Assembly (NCBI GenBank): GCA_002347965.1
Contig: DDYN01000025.1
Span: 1 to 8,577 of the forward strand
Direction: 5' to 3'
Length of the DNA stretch: 8,577 nt
From: UBA2233 sp002347965 [NCBI: Nitrospirae bacterium UBA2233]
GTDB taxonomy: Bacteria > UBA2233
Positions 1 to 5,704 of this stretch are shown here, one piece after another (the stretch's first letter is position 1; each line of letters starts with the position of its first letter). Both the position numbers and the translations under genes were made by a program. The notes beneath the pieces were generated by a model. That model did no database searches. It had not been told where the DNA came from and saw only the letters and a list, made by a program, of their open reading frames with translations.

Positions 1-1077
1 CGCCTCTTCTTCGAGCATGGCCTGGGCGGCCTTGACCAGCTCGGCCTCTTCGAGCGATTCGAGCGTGCCGTTGATGTCGAAAGCCAGCATGGCTATTTCG
101 TCGTTACCCTCTACGGGCAGCCTAGATCGCCTTGCGGCCTTCGTTCGTATTGCTTCAAGCCCGCCTTGCAGCCTCTTTAGCCTCAAAAGCACCGAGTGGC
201 TCGAAAACACATGGTGAGCAGCCCCAAAGGCCAGGCCAAGAAGAAAAAGCCCTATACCGAAGAGCCTTAGAATGTGCAAGCCGACGGGCGTGACGATGTC
301 GGGTACACCAAGGGTCATCAGTGCGACGGGGTCGCCTTCCAACCCGACGAGCAGCTTGCTGGCGATTGACCGCCCGCTGGCGTGCCTCATAATGAGTGTA
401 TCCGGAGGTGTCGGAAGGTTTTCCCTCTCTAAAGCGGGCAGGCCGGAAAGCGGGCGGACTTGGACGGGAAAGTCTTCCAGGGCGTTCAGGCGTTTTTGTT
501 CGGCCTCGTCAAGAAACCGGCCCATGATCAGCCCCCCGTCGGGCAACCCTTTTGCATCCGGCTCGTGAACGGCCCTAAGCGATACCATCGCAAGCCCGTC
601 TGGAAGGCCAAGCAGCCCCTGGGCCTTCTTAAGCCTGCCCAAGAGAACCTCTTTGAGCCTTGTTCCTTGGCGGAGCTGTGCAAGCATGCCCTGGGGCAGT
701 GGGCCGAATGTGCCCGTTTCCTGCCTGAAAGCCTTGCCCCAGACGAGCGTACCGCCCGAATCCACGAAGGCCATAAAGTCGAGGTTCAGCTCTTGGAAGG
801 GGGTTTTCGTCAGCTGATTTTCTACAAAAGCCGGGTTTTGCCCGCGTACGAACCCGGCCGCCTCTTTCCACACCGCCCAGTCGCCGGCTTTCTTGGTGAT
901 TGAGTCCTGTTCGTAGGCAAGCCTGCGGACGATGCGCTCGGTAATCCTGGTCGTGCGCTGGGCTTCAACCTGAAGCATCCCTTCCAAGACGACGAACCTG
1001 GCCAGCGCATAAAGCCCTACCAGGAACACGCCGAGCAGCACGGCGTCCATCAAGAGACACCGCCAACGCAGCGTCAT
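1..1077 (-). CDS. CHASE4-HAMP membrane receptor, N-terminal part (C-terminal output domain outside window)
   Basis: Translating the minus strand from ATG at 1077 gives 359 codons without a stop up to the window edge, so the gene is partial at its 3' end. An in-frame TAA lies about 20 bases upstream, and AAGGA sits 8 bases before the ATG. Residues 10-31 form a first membrane helix. Residues about 40-200 look like an extracytoplasmic CHASE4 sensor domain (DWAVW at 66-70, NPAFVENQL at 81-89, then alternating strands with VDSGGTLVWGKA near 105-116). A second helix spans about 266-291. It is followed by a HAMP-like linker (about 292-345, ending in DEIAMLAFDINGTLESLEE) and an acidic coiled-coil start. 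CHASE4 receptors carry GGDEF/EAL, histidine kinase or chemotaxis outputs; which one this has cannot be seen. The ligand is unknown. The gene stands alone behind a long repeat-rich leader. Domain assignment is by eye but the architecture is clear. Confidence 0.85.
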   Translation of the reverse strand, partial: MTLRWRCLLMDAVLLGVFLVGLYALARFVVLEGMLQVEAQRTTRITERIVRRLAYEQDSITKKAGDWAVWKEAAGFVRGQNPAFVENQLTKTPFQELNLDFMAFVDSGGTLVWGKAFRQETGTFGPLPQGMLAQLRQGTRLKEVLLGRLKKAQGLLGLPDGLAMVSLRAVHEPDAKGLPDGGLIMGRFLDEAEQKRLNALEDFPVQVRPLSGLPALERENLPTPPDTLIMRHASGRSIASKLLVGLEGDPVALMTLGVPDIVTPVGLHILRLFGIGLFLLGLAFGAAHHVFSSHSVLLRLKRLQGGLEAIRTKAARRSRLPVEGNDEIAMLAFDINGTLESLEEAELVKAAQAMLEEEA

Positions 1078-1124
1078 GACGCCCTTCCTTGTTTGTTACC
1101 TATTGCTCGCCGCATGCAGCCAGG

Positions 1125-1148
1125 TAGGCGGGGCAAACACGCCCCACA
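1125..1148. repeat. Degenerate copy of the GC-rich hairpin repeat
   Basis: It begins with the same TAGGCGGGGC as the three better copies but the loop is AAACAC instead of TTCC. The stem is GGGGC (1130-1134) paired with GCCCC (1141-1145). It is the copy nearest the receptor start codon, about 50 bases upstream of it. Confidence 0.55.
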
Positions 1149-1195
1149 CCCGGGGTCAATCTTGGCCGCCTTCTTTGGCCTTACCCATCCCTCGG

Positions 1196-1243
1196 TAGGC
1201 GGGGCTTTCCAGCCCCACGTTTGCTGATCCAACGTGGCGAGGA
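1196..1243. repeat. Hairpin repeat copy 1 (48-base unit)
   Basis: The unit starts TAGGC, then GGGGCT-TTCC-AGCCCC (1201-1216), a 6-bp perfect stem with a four-base loop, then TTGCTGATCCAACGTGGCGA and a short purine tail. It abuts the next copy directly. Read on the minus strand, the direction of the flanking genes, the loop is GGAA, which fits the GNRA tetraloop rule. Confidence 0.8.
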
Positions 1244-1334
1244 TAGGCGGGGCTTTCCAGCCCCGCGCTTGCAAGGGTCTGCCTGTGTCGAGCATTGATC
1301 GCGCTCCTTACGGCCTGGTTCAACGTGGCGAAGA
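1244..1334. repeat. Hairpin repeat copy 2, with extended spacer
   Basis: The same hairpin (GGGGCT at 1249-1254, AGCCCC at 1259-1264) lies in TAGGC...GCG context, so the stem can extend to 8 bp (GCGGGGCU/AGCCCCGC on the minus strand). The TTGC after the hairpin matches the other copies. The middle is then replaced by about 50 unrelated bases, and the CAACGTGGCGAAGA tail returns at 1321-1334. The unit is therefore modular: hairpin head plus conserved tail. Confidence 0.75.
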
Positions 1335-1382
1335 TAGGCGGGGCTTTCCAGCCCCGCGCTTGCTGATCCAACGTGGCGAAGG
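1335..1382. repeat. Hairpin repeat copy 3 (48-base unit)
   Basis: This copy follows the previous tail directly. It matches copy 1 except at a few positions (GCGCTTGC instead of ACGTTTGC, GAAGG instead of GAGGA). The sequence after 1382 (TGAGGCTGCCCCC) may be a decayed further copy. Confidence 0.8.
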
Positions 1383-1821
1383 TGAGGCTGCCCCCCCACA
1401 GCACCACCGCAAAGGCGAGGGCTTTTCCCATTCCCTGCCGTGCCGTTAGGTTAATATTCGCTGTTGACCTTCAAAAAGTTCTTGCCTTCCGTGATGGTGC
1501 TGCCGGTAAAGGGGGAGGTGTCCTGAGTAGTCGTTGTCGTTCCAGTTGTTGGGTCCGTCGCCGTTGTCTACCCCGGGGCCGTCGTGGCGAGGGCGGTCCA
1601 GGGCATCGGTGTATATAGCACGCATTGGGCAAATTCAAACCAAACGAATTGTACAGAATACCCTTACGCGAAGGTGCTCGGGGGGGGTGAAGGCCGGGTT
1701 TGCATTTTAATTCTACTTCTACGGGCTGATAAAAAACATCCAGCGGCAAGAAAGGCCAAAAAGGCAGACCATAGAGTATTCAAAGCGTCCAACCGCGAAT
1801 AATTCATCTTACGTGAATATT

Positions 1822-1850
1822 ACATTATGTTATCTTATCGCTGTGTGCAA
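1822..1850 (-). promoter_or_regulatory. Possible minus-strand promoter in the AT-rich patch
   Basis: On the minus strand TTGCAC (1850-1845) is followed after 17 bases by TAATGT (1827-1822), each matching 4 of 6 sigma-70 positions, in the most AT-rich part of the intergenic stretch. It would drive a long leader through the repeats into the receptor gene. The match is weak. A second AT-rich site, an extended -10 TGCTATATA near 1613-1621, is an alternative. Confidence 0.3.
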
Positions 1851-1917
1851 GTATGCCGGGCGGGTCGCTCCCCTAAAGTGGTTATTTTTCTCCAAGCAGA
1901 TTGACTCTTTCGCACAC

Positions 1918-2020
1918 CCAGGATAACGGGCACGCATTCATCGGGCTCTTCATGCTGGCTGCGCTCACCATGAAGAAGTCCCTAGCGGGGGTAAAGAGCC
2001 TGGCGCCTTTGTTATCCTGG
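1918..2020. repeat. 103-base element bounded by a perfect 10-bp inverted repeat
   Basis: CCAGGATAAC (1918-1927) and GTTATCCTGG (2011-2020) are perfect reverse complements. Inside, GGCTCTT (1945-1951) can pair with AAGAGCC (1994-2000), and CTTCATG (1949-1955) with CATGAAG (1970-1976), giving a nested, branched fold. No transposase and no clear target duplication flank it. It could be a small non-autonomous mobile element, a structured RNA, or part of the tenA 3' end, whose stop lies 30 bases away. Confidence 0.45.
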
Positions 2021-2049
2021 TGGCAGTTCTATAAAAGGCCTGTCTTAGG

Positions 2050-2838
2050 CTACAGCGGCCAGGTTTCCATCCGAAAGGCCATGTCCCAAAACATCCATTC
2101 GTAGCGACATGAGGTCATGAAGCGCCCTGCAAACGCTTCTGCCTTTTTTTGGCTTACACGCCCTAGCGTCTCTCTTGCCATTTGGGTCACCTCACGTACT
2201 ACACTTTCGTACGCACCCGACGCGTAGGTCTCGATCCAGCGTTGGTAGAGGGGGTCGGGGGAGCCCCTTTTTTGAAGCGCCCTGCCCACCTCGAGATAGA
2301 CCCAGTAGCACGGAAGAAGCGCGCCCAAAACGTTTGGGAACGGCTCAAGGGCTGCCGTAGCCAAGAGATAGCTCGCGTAGGCCTTGTTCGTCGGAGCCAT
2401 GGAGGCCTCTTTGATCATCCTTGCCGAAACGCCAAGCTCCTTGAGCAACCCTTCGTGCAACGCACTTTCTTCTTGAAGGGCGCTTACCGAATGCGCGCGG
2501 AACGTGTTCGCCCAGGCCTCCTTTGGGGCTTTGGCAGCCGCAAGCGAAAGCACCCTGGCGTAAGCCTTAAGGTACAAGGAATCCTGGAGAACATAGAACC
2601 GAAAAGACTCCTTGGCAAGCTCGCCGGAGTTCAGGCCAACCAAGAAGGGGTGTGCAAGAATGGCCCTACGGATGGGCAGGGCGTTTTTCCAGAGCTCTTC
2701 CAAAGATGCCCCTCGGCCCAATCCTTGAGCTAGGCCATCCTTCGAGAGCAGGCCGAAGATGGGAGAGGGGGCCAAAATGGCTCCCATCGCGCCGAGGGTC
2801 TGGGCAAGAAACGCCCGCCTTGGGAGCGTGCTGTTCAC
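2050..2838 (-). CDS. tenA: TenA/thiaminase-II family protein with a predicted Tat signal
   Basis: The protein is 262 residues long. The start is GTG at 2838, because AAGGAGG (2851-2845) lies 6 bases upstream; a longer in-frame reading would run through the Rieske gene in the wrong frame. TenA hydrolyses aminomethyl-pyrimidine breakdown products of thiamin so the HMP moiety can be re-used; some members cleave thiamin. The residues reported as important in B. subtilis TenA (Asp44, Tyr47, Tyr112, Cys135, Tyr163, Glu205, Phe208) correspond here to Asp86, Tyr89, Tyr154, Cys177, Tyr205, Glu247 and Phe250, all at offset +42. The motifs are QDSLYL (85-90), LLPCYWVY (174-181) and YEWMFWDMAF (246-255). 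The extra N-terminus has LPRRAFLAQ (5-13), a hydrophobic stretch to about residue 31 and GLA/Q at 35-38 as a possible cleavage site, fitting a twin-arginine signal. It is probably cotranscribed with the Rieske gene, whose stop lies 19 bases upstream. The family is certain; substrate and export are inferred. Confidence 0.9.
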   Translation of the reverse strand: MNSTLPRRAFLAQTLGAMGAILAPSPIFGLLSKDGLAQGLGRGASLEELWKNALPIRRAILAHPFLVGLNSGELAKESFRFYVLQDSLYLKAYARVLSLAAAKAPKEAWANTFRAHSVSALQEESALHEGLLKELGVSARMIKEASMAPTNKAYASYLLATAALEPFPNVLGALLPCYWVYLEVGRALQKRGSPDPLYQRWIETYASGAYESVVREVTQMARETLGRVSQKKAEAFAGRFMTSCRYEWMFWDMAFRMETWPL

Positions 2839-2844
2839 GCTCGG

Positions 2845-2851
2845 CCTCCTT
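2845..2851 (-). promoter_or_regulatory. Ribosome binding site fixing the tenA GTG start
   Basis: On the minus strand this is AAGGAGG, a seven-base anti-16S match, 6 bases before GTG at 2838 and within the 19-base gap after the Rieske stop codon. It rules out the longer reading frame that starts inside the Rieske gene. Confidence 0.85.
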
Positions 2852-2857
2852 AAGTCG

Positions 2858-3169
2858 CTAATCGAGCGCAAGCTCGACGTCGTCGCCCGCGACGCGCACC
2901 GGGTAGGTCTTGACCGGTTCCTCGGCCGGCCCTTCAAGCACCTCGCCCGTAGAAACACGGAACTCGGCGAAGTGCAACGGGCAGGTAACCTTCTCCCCGT
3001 CGAAGAACCCCATCGAGAGCGAAGCCTCTGCATGCGTGCAGCTGTCCTCGATGGCGTAAACCTTTTGCCCCGACCGAAACAGCGCCAAGCGCCTCCCTTG
3101 AATGTCCACGGAAAACCCCCTGCCTTCGGGGATTTCGGAAAGCCTTGCAACCTTCGTGAACGAGGACAC
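2858..3169 (-). CDS. Rieske [2Fe-2S] ferredoxin
   Basis: A 103-residue single-domain Rieske protein, the size of ferredoxin subunits of non-heme iron oxygenases and of NirD-like proteins. Cluster ligands are present in both boxes: Cys44-Thr-His46 and Cys63-Pro-Leu-His66. The second box is followed by FAEF rather than the commoner GxxF, then STGEVLEGPAEEPVKTYPVRV, the usual C-terminal strand region. I prefer GTG at 3169, with GGAGG 8 bases upstream; the TTG at 3175 is only 2 bases from it. There is no signal peptide, so the protein should be cytoplasmic, unlike its neighbour. It presumably passes electrons to an oxygenase or reductase, but no such partner is in the window; the next gene, 19 bases on, is tenA. 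The upstream dehydrogenase ends about 100 bases before and could share its transcript. Confidence 0.9.
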   Translation of the reverse strand: MSSFTKVARLSEIPEGRGFSVDIQGRRLALFRSGQKVYAIEDSCTHAEASLSMGFFDGEKVTCPLHFAEFRVSTGEVLEGPAEEPVKTYPVRVAGDDVELALD

Positions 3170-3177
3170 TGCCAATT

Positions 3178-3182
3178 CCTCC
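3178..3182 (-). promoter_or_regulatory. Ribosome binding site deciding the Rieske start
   Basis: GGAGG on the minus strand, inside GAGGAGGAA. The spacing is 8 bases to GTG at 3169 but only 2 to TTG at 3175, which favours the shorter 103-residue protein. Confidence 0.65.
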
Positions 3183-3231
3183 TCTTTTTTGTTTGGTCTG
3201 TCGCGCTTGGAAACGCAACGCGCCCTGGTCT

Positions 3232-3249
3232 CTAGGCGCTCACGCCTAG
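3232..3249. repeat. Perfect 7-bp hairpin between the dehydrogenase and Rieske genes
   Basis: CTAGGCG-CTCA-CGCCTAG, a perfect inverted repeat with a four-base loop, 22 bases past the dehydrogenase stop. No T-run follows on either strand, so it does not look like a Rho-independent terminator. It could be an RNA processing or stability hairpin, or a protein-binding palindrome. Confidence 0.5.
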
Positions 3250-3271
3250 GCTTGATCTTTGGCCGGGGCGA

Positions 3272-3967
3272 TCACCAGGGCAGCCCCTCGCCTTTGTAGC
3301 TCAGGAATGTTCCACTAAGCGAGAGATCCCCGGAGTCTATCAGCCGGCGCATGCCGCGAACGCTCTCTGCGGGTAACACCGGCGCCCCCTCGCCCCCCAT
3401 GTCCGTCTTCACCCAGCCAGGATGGAGGATGAGTACAGAAACCCCTTTGGGCTTTAGGTCGACCGAGAGGCTCTTGAGCGCCATGTTGAGCGCGGCCTTG
3501 CTCGATCGGTACACATACACCCCGCCCGATGTGTTGTCGGCAATCGAGGCCATCTGCGTCGAGAGCGTTGCGATCACCTTCTTCGAGCCCTGCTCGATGT
3601 TGGCAAGAAACGTCTCGGCCAGCTTGATCGGCGCGAGCGCGTTGACCTTGAAGGCATCGGCCCAAGCTTCGTAATCGATTTTCCCCAAGCTTTGAGCCTC
3701 TTTAGGTCCGTAATGCCCCGCATTGTTGATAAGGATGTCCATCGGAATGTCAGCAAGCTCTTTTCCTAGACGCTCGACGGCCGCAAAGTCTGAAACGTCC
3801 AACGCGTGCAAGGCCACGTTGGCATGAACGCCGGCAACTTCCATAAGAGGCTTTGAGCCGTGCGGGTTTCTGGCTACCGCGTGTACTTCGAACCCATCCT
3901 GGGCATACTGACGGACAAATTCGAGCCCAATCCCGCGGCTCGCCCCTGTGATGAACACGCTCGTCAT
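3272..3967 (-). CDS. Short-chain dehydrogenase, C-factor (CsgA)-like
   Basis: 231 residues, the normal length for the C-factor-like branch of classical short-chain dehydrogenases, which are NAD(P)-dependent oxidoreductases on a Rossmann fold. Visible motifs are the nucleotide-binding TGASRGIG (7-14), Asp57-Val58, NNAG (81-84), the structural Asn109, Ser136 or Thr137 as the catalytic hydroxyl, and Tyr153-x3-Lys157 in YRSSKAALN. HPGWVKTDMGG and the ending YKGEGLPW are typical of the branch named after Myxococcus C-factor. Arg33 after the second strand hints at NADPH. The ATG at 3967 has GAGGG five bases upstream. A gap of 127 bases separates it from the kinase and may hold its own promoter. The substrate cannot be read from sequence, and a developmental signalling role should not be assumed. 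Confidence 0.92.
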   Translation of the reverse strand: MTSVFITGASRGIGLEFVRQYAQDGFEVHAVARNPHGSKPLMEVAGVHANVALHALDVSDFAAVERLGKELADIPMDILINNAGHYGPKEAQSLGKIDYEAWADAFKVNALAPIKLAETFLANIEQGSKKVIATLSTQMASIADNTSGGVYVYRSSKAALNMALKSLSVDLKPKGVSVLILHPGWVKTDMGGEGAPVLPAESVRGMRRLIDSGDLSLSGTFLSYKGEGLPW

Positions 3968-3995
3968 GGCGACCCTCTTTTTGTTTTTGCCTTTT

Positions 3996-4025
3996 ATCTT
4001 AACCTTTGGGGTCGTTCTCTAGCAA
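3996..4025 (-). promoter_or_regulatory. Possible promoter for the dehydrogenase (and perhaps Rieske-tenA)
   Basis: On the minus strand TTGCTA (4025-4020), an 18-base spacer, then TAAGAT (4001-3996), each with 4 of 6 matches to sigma-70 boxes. It ends about 28 bases before the ATG at 3967. No promoter-like site was found just upstream of the Rieske gene, so this one may serve all three genes. Confidence 0.35.
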
Positions 4026-4094
4026 AACGTCCATTCTCACCGCACGACGCCTTCTTAGGCTACGACGACACGGCCAGAGGGCAAAAAGTGGACA

Positions 4095-5669
4095 TTATGC
4101 GGGTCTCGAACTGTTCCAACCCTTGGAGCGCTTCAGGGCCCTTTTCCAGCGCTGAATGTGGCTAAGGCGTTCTTTTGCGTCCAAAAAGGGGCTAAAGGCG
4201 CGCTCGATCCTGCGGAGCTTAAGGAGCTCTTCTTTGGATTTCCAGAACCCGACAGAGAGCCCGGCCAAGAAGGCCGAGCCGAGGGCTGTGGCCTCGAGCA
4301 TGACCGGCCTTTGGACCTCCACCCCCAACGTGTTGGCCATTCCCTCCAAGAAGAAGTCGTTTTTGGAAGCCCCGCCGTCAGAAATCACCGTACGGATCTG
4401 GAGTTTGGCGTCCTTTTGCATGGCCAGCAGAATGTCCCGGCACTCGAAAGCGATTCCCTCTAAAAAGGCGCGCACCACATGGGCCTTCTGGGTGGCCAAC
4501 GTCATTCCCAAAACCGTCCCGCGGGCGTTTGGGTCCCAGTAAGGGGCGCCAAGCCCGCCAAGCGCGGGCACGGCAACCACTCCTCCCGAATCCGTCACGC
4601 TCTTGGCGAGCGTTTCGGATTCGGCAACATCCTGGATCAGCCCAAGTCCGTCCTTGAGCCAGGCAATGAGCGCGCCAGTGGCCGGGATAAACCCTTCCAG
4701 CATGAAGGCGGTTTCGTCCTTGGTTTTCCAAGCGACCATGGGCAAAAGCCCGTGCAGCGAAGCGGCCGGCTTGCTCCCTACGTTCATGTCCAAAAACGAG
4801 CCGGTGCCGTGGGTACACTTCACATCGCCCGGGGCAAAGCATCCCTCGCCGAAAAGCGCAGCCTGTTGGTCTGCGATGACGCCGGCAATCGGAACCTTCG
4901 CCCCAAGGGCTTCGGTCGCCCCAAAAGGGCCGCTGGAGTCCCGAAGTTCTGGAAGGAGCGAGGCGGGGATGTCGAAGAGCTTGAGGAACAGCGAGCTCCA
5001 GGTGAACTGGTATGGGTCGAACATGCCAGAAGCGCTCGCGTTCGAGTAGTCTGTCGCGTGCACCTTGCCGCCTGTGAGCTTGTAGACGAGCCAGCTATCC
5101 ACCGTTCCTTCCGCAAGCTCTCCTCTTTGCGCCCTTTTCCTGGCCCCTTCGATCATATCTAGCATCCAGCGGGTATGGGCGAGCGCCGAGGCTGGGCTGA
5201 ACTTGACCCAGGAGGCAGTAATGAGGCGCTTGACGGCCGCAAGGTTCCTAAGGAACGGAAGGCCCGAGCCGAGACCCCTGCTTGCCCTACCAAGAACCCT
5301 CAGCGTGCGGGAAAGGAGCTTCTTGTCCATTTGACGGCAAAGCTCGGCTGTTCGAACGTCCTGCCAGCCGATCATTGGGTGGAGAGGCCTTCCGGTTTCT
5401 CTTTCCCAAAGGAGGTTTGTACTCCGCTGGGTAGCGATCCCGATCGCCGCTACATCGCTTGCCGGGGTTTGAGCGGCCTTGAGGCACTCCCGCATTACCT
5501 TGAGGGAGGCTTCAAGAAGCCCCTCCGGGTCCTGCTCGACCCAGCCTGGCTCGGGATAACGTGTGGGGATCGTTTCGTACGCCTGGGCTGTAACCGTTGC
5601 TTGCTTGTCGAACAGGATTGCACGAACCCCCGTCGTTCCTGCATCCAGGCTGAGAATAAAACGCCCCAT
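4095..5669 (-). CDS. FGGY carbohydrate kinase, glycerol-kinase-like with altered substrate site (GK5-like)
   Basis: 524 residues from ATG at 5669 (GGAG 8 bases upstream; the in-frame ATG at 5675 is only 2 bases away). FGGY kinases transfer phosphate from ATP to a polyol or sugar in the cytoplasm. The backbone follows E. coli GlpK throughout: DAGTTG (9-14), WQDVRTAE (102-109), GTVDSWLVYKLTGG (188-201), ADQQAALFGE (266-275), GTGSF (288-292), LGGLGAPYWDP, SDGGASKNDF, ATALGSAFLAGLSVGFW. Of the GlpK glycerol ligands, Arg83 and Asp245 are kept (Arg82, Asp267), but Glu84 is Ser83 and Tyr135 aligns with Ala160. About 25 basic and hydrophobic residues are inserted between TAELC (107-111) and the region around 155. 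As I recall human GK5, it shares the insertion and also lacks these residues. Phosphotransfer activity is very likely, glycerol as substrate uncertain. No glycerol facilitator or glycerol-3-phosphate dehydrogenase is adjacent. Confidence 0.88.
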   Translation of the reverse strand: MGRFILSLDAGTTGVRAILFDKQATVTAQAYETIPTRYPEPGWVEQDPEGLLEASLKVMRECLKAAQTPASDVAAIGIATQRSTNLLWERETGRPLHPMIGWQDVRTAELCRQMDKKLLSRTLRVLGRASRGLGSGLPFLRNLAAVKRLITASWVKFSPASALAHTRWMLDMIEGARKRAQRGELAEGTVDSWLVYKLTGGKVHATDYSNASASGMFDPYQFTWSSLFLKLFDIPASLLPELRDSSGPFGATEALGAKVPIAGVIADQQAALFGEGCFAPGDVKCTHGTGSFLDMNVGSKPAASLHGLLPMVAWKTKDETAFMLEGFIPATGALIAWLKDGLGLIQDVAESETLAKSVTDSGGVVAVPALGGLGAPYWDPNARGTVLGMTLATQKAHVVRAFLEGIAFECRDILLAMQKDAKLQIRTVISDGGASKNDFFLEGMANTLGVEVQRPVMLEATALGSAFLAGLSVGFWKSKEELLKLRRIERAFSPFLDAKERLSHIQRWKRALKRSKGWNSSRPA

Positions 5670-5677
5670 CGCCATCT

Positions 5678-5681
5678 CTCC
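5678..5681 (-). promoter_or_regulatory. Ribosome binding site deciding the kinase start
   Basis: GGAG in GGCGGAGAG on the minus strand. It lies 8 bases from ATG 5669 and 2 bases from ATG 5675, so the protein most likely begins MGRFILSLDAG. Confidence 0.55.
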
Positions 5682-5704
5682 GCCGGTTGTTGCTTATGCA
5701 TGCA

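Larger units (their letters stand above)
1078..2049. other. Long intergenic stretch between tenA and the receptor gene
   Basis: About 970 bases without a convincing intact gene. From right to left it holds a 10-bp inverted-repeat element (1918-2020), an AT-rich patch with a possible minus-strand promoter (1822-1850), a lysine-codon-like A-rich patch near 1725-1770, two short protein-like fragments that may be gene relics (1451-1567 and 1375-1431), and a cluster of GC-rich hairpin repeats (1125-1382). Short open frames in the repeat cluster arise because the repeat period of 48 is divisible by three, so they are not evidence of coding. Confidence 0.7.

Noticed and set aside
460-903. 147-codon plus-strand frame
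   Set aside because: It lies wholly opposite the uninterrupted CHASE4-HAMP receptor frame and shows no recognisable protein features.
1125-1382. Possible CRISPR array
   Set aside because: Repeats are only three or four, are directly contiguous in places, have no unique spacers of constant length, and no cas gene is nearby.
1074-1431. Several overlapping minus-strand frames with repeated GLESPAY or GWKAPPI peptides
   Set aside because: They are products of the 48-base repeat, whose length is divisible by three; three frames stay open at once and none has a good ribosome site.
2028-2052. Rho-independent terminator after tenA (GCCT-AAGAC-AGGC then CTTTTAT)
   Set aside because: The stem is only 4 bp and the T-run is short and interrupted; too weak to call.
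1901-2104. 67-codon plus-strand frame with a TTG start
   Set aside because: It overlaps the end of tenA and the inverted-repeat element, has no clear ribosome site, and matches no family I recognise.
2050-3150. 366-residue fused protein reading from inside the Rieske gene into TenA
   Set aside because: The first 104 codons are out of frame with a convincing Rieske protein, and a strong AAGGAGG-GTG start lies at the true beginning of TenA.
3170-3271. Thiamin pyrophosphate riboswitch ahead of the Rieske-tenA pair
   Set aside because: I looked for the conserved CUGAGA and ACCUGAUCUGG-type core on the minus strand and found neither.
4479-5162. 227-codon plus-strand frame
   Set aside because: It is antisense to the FGGY kinase, whose motifs continue through the region.
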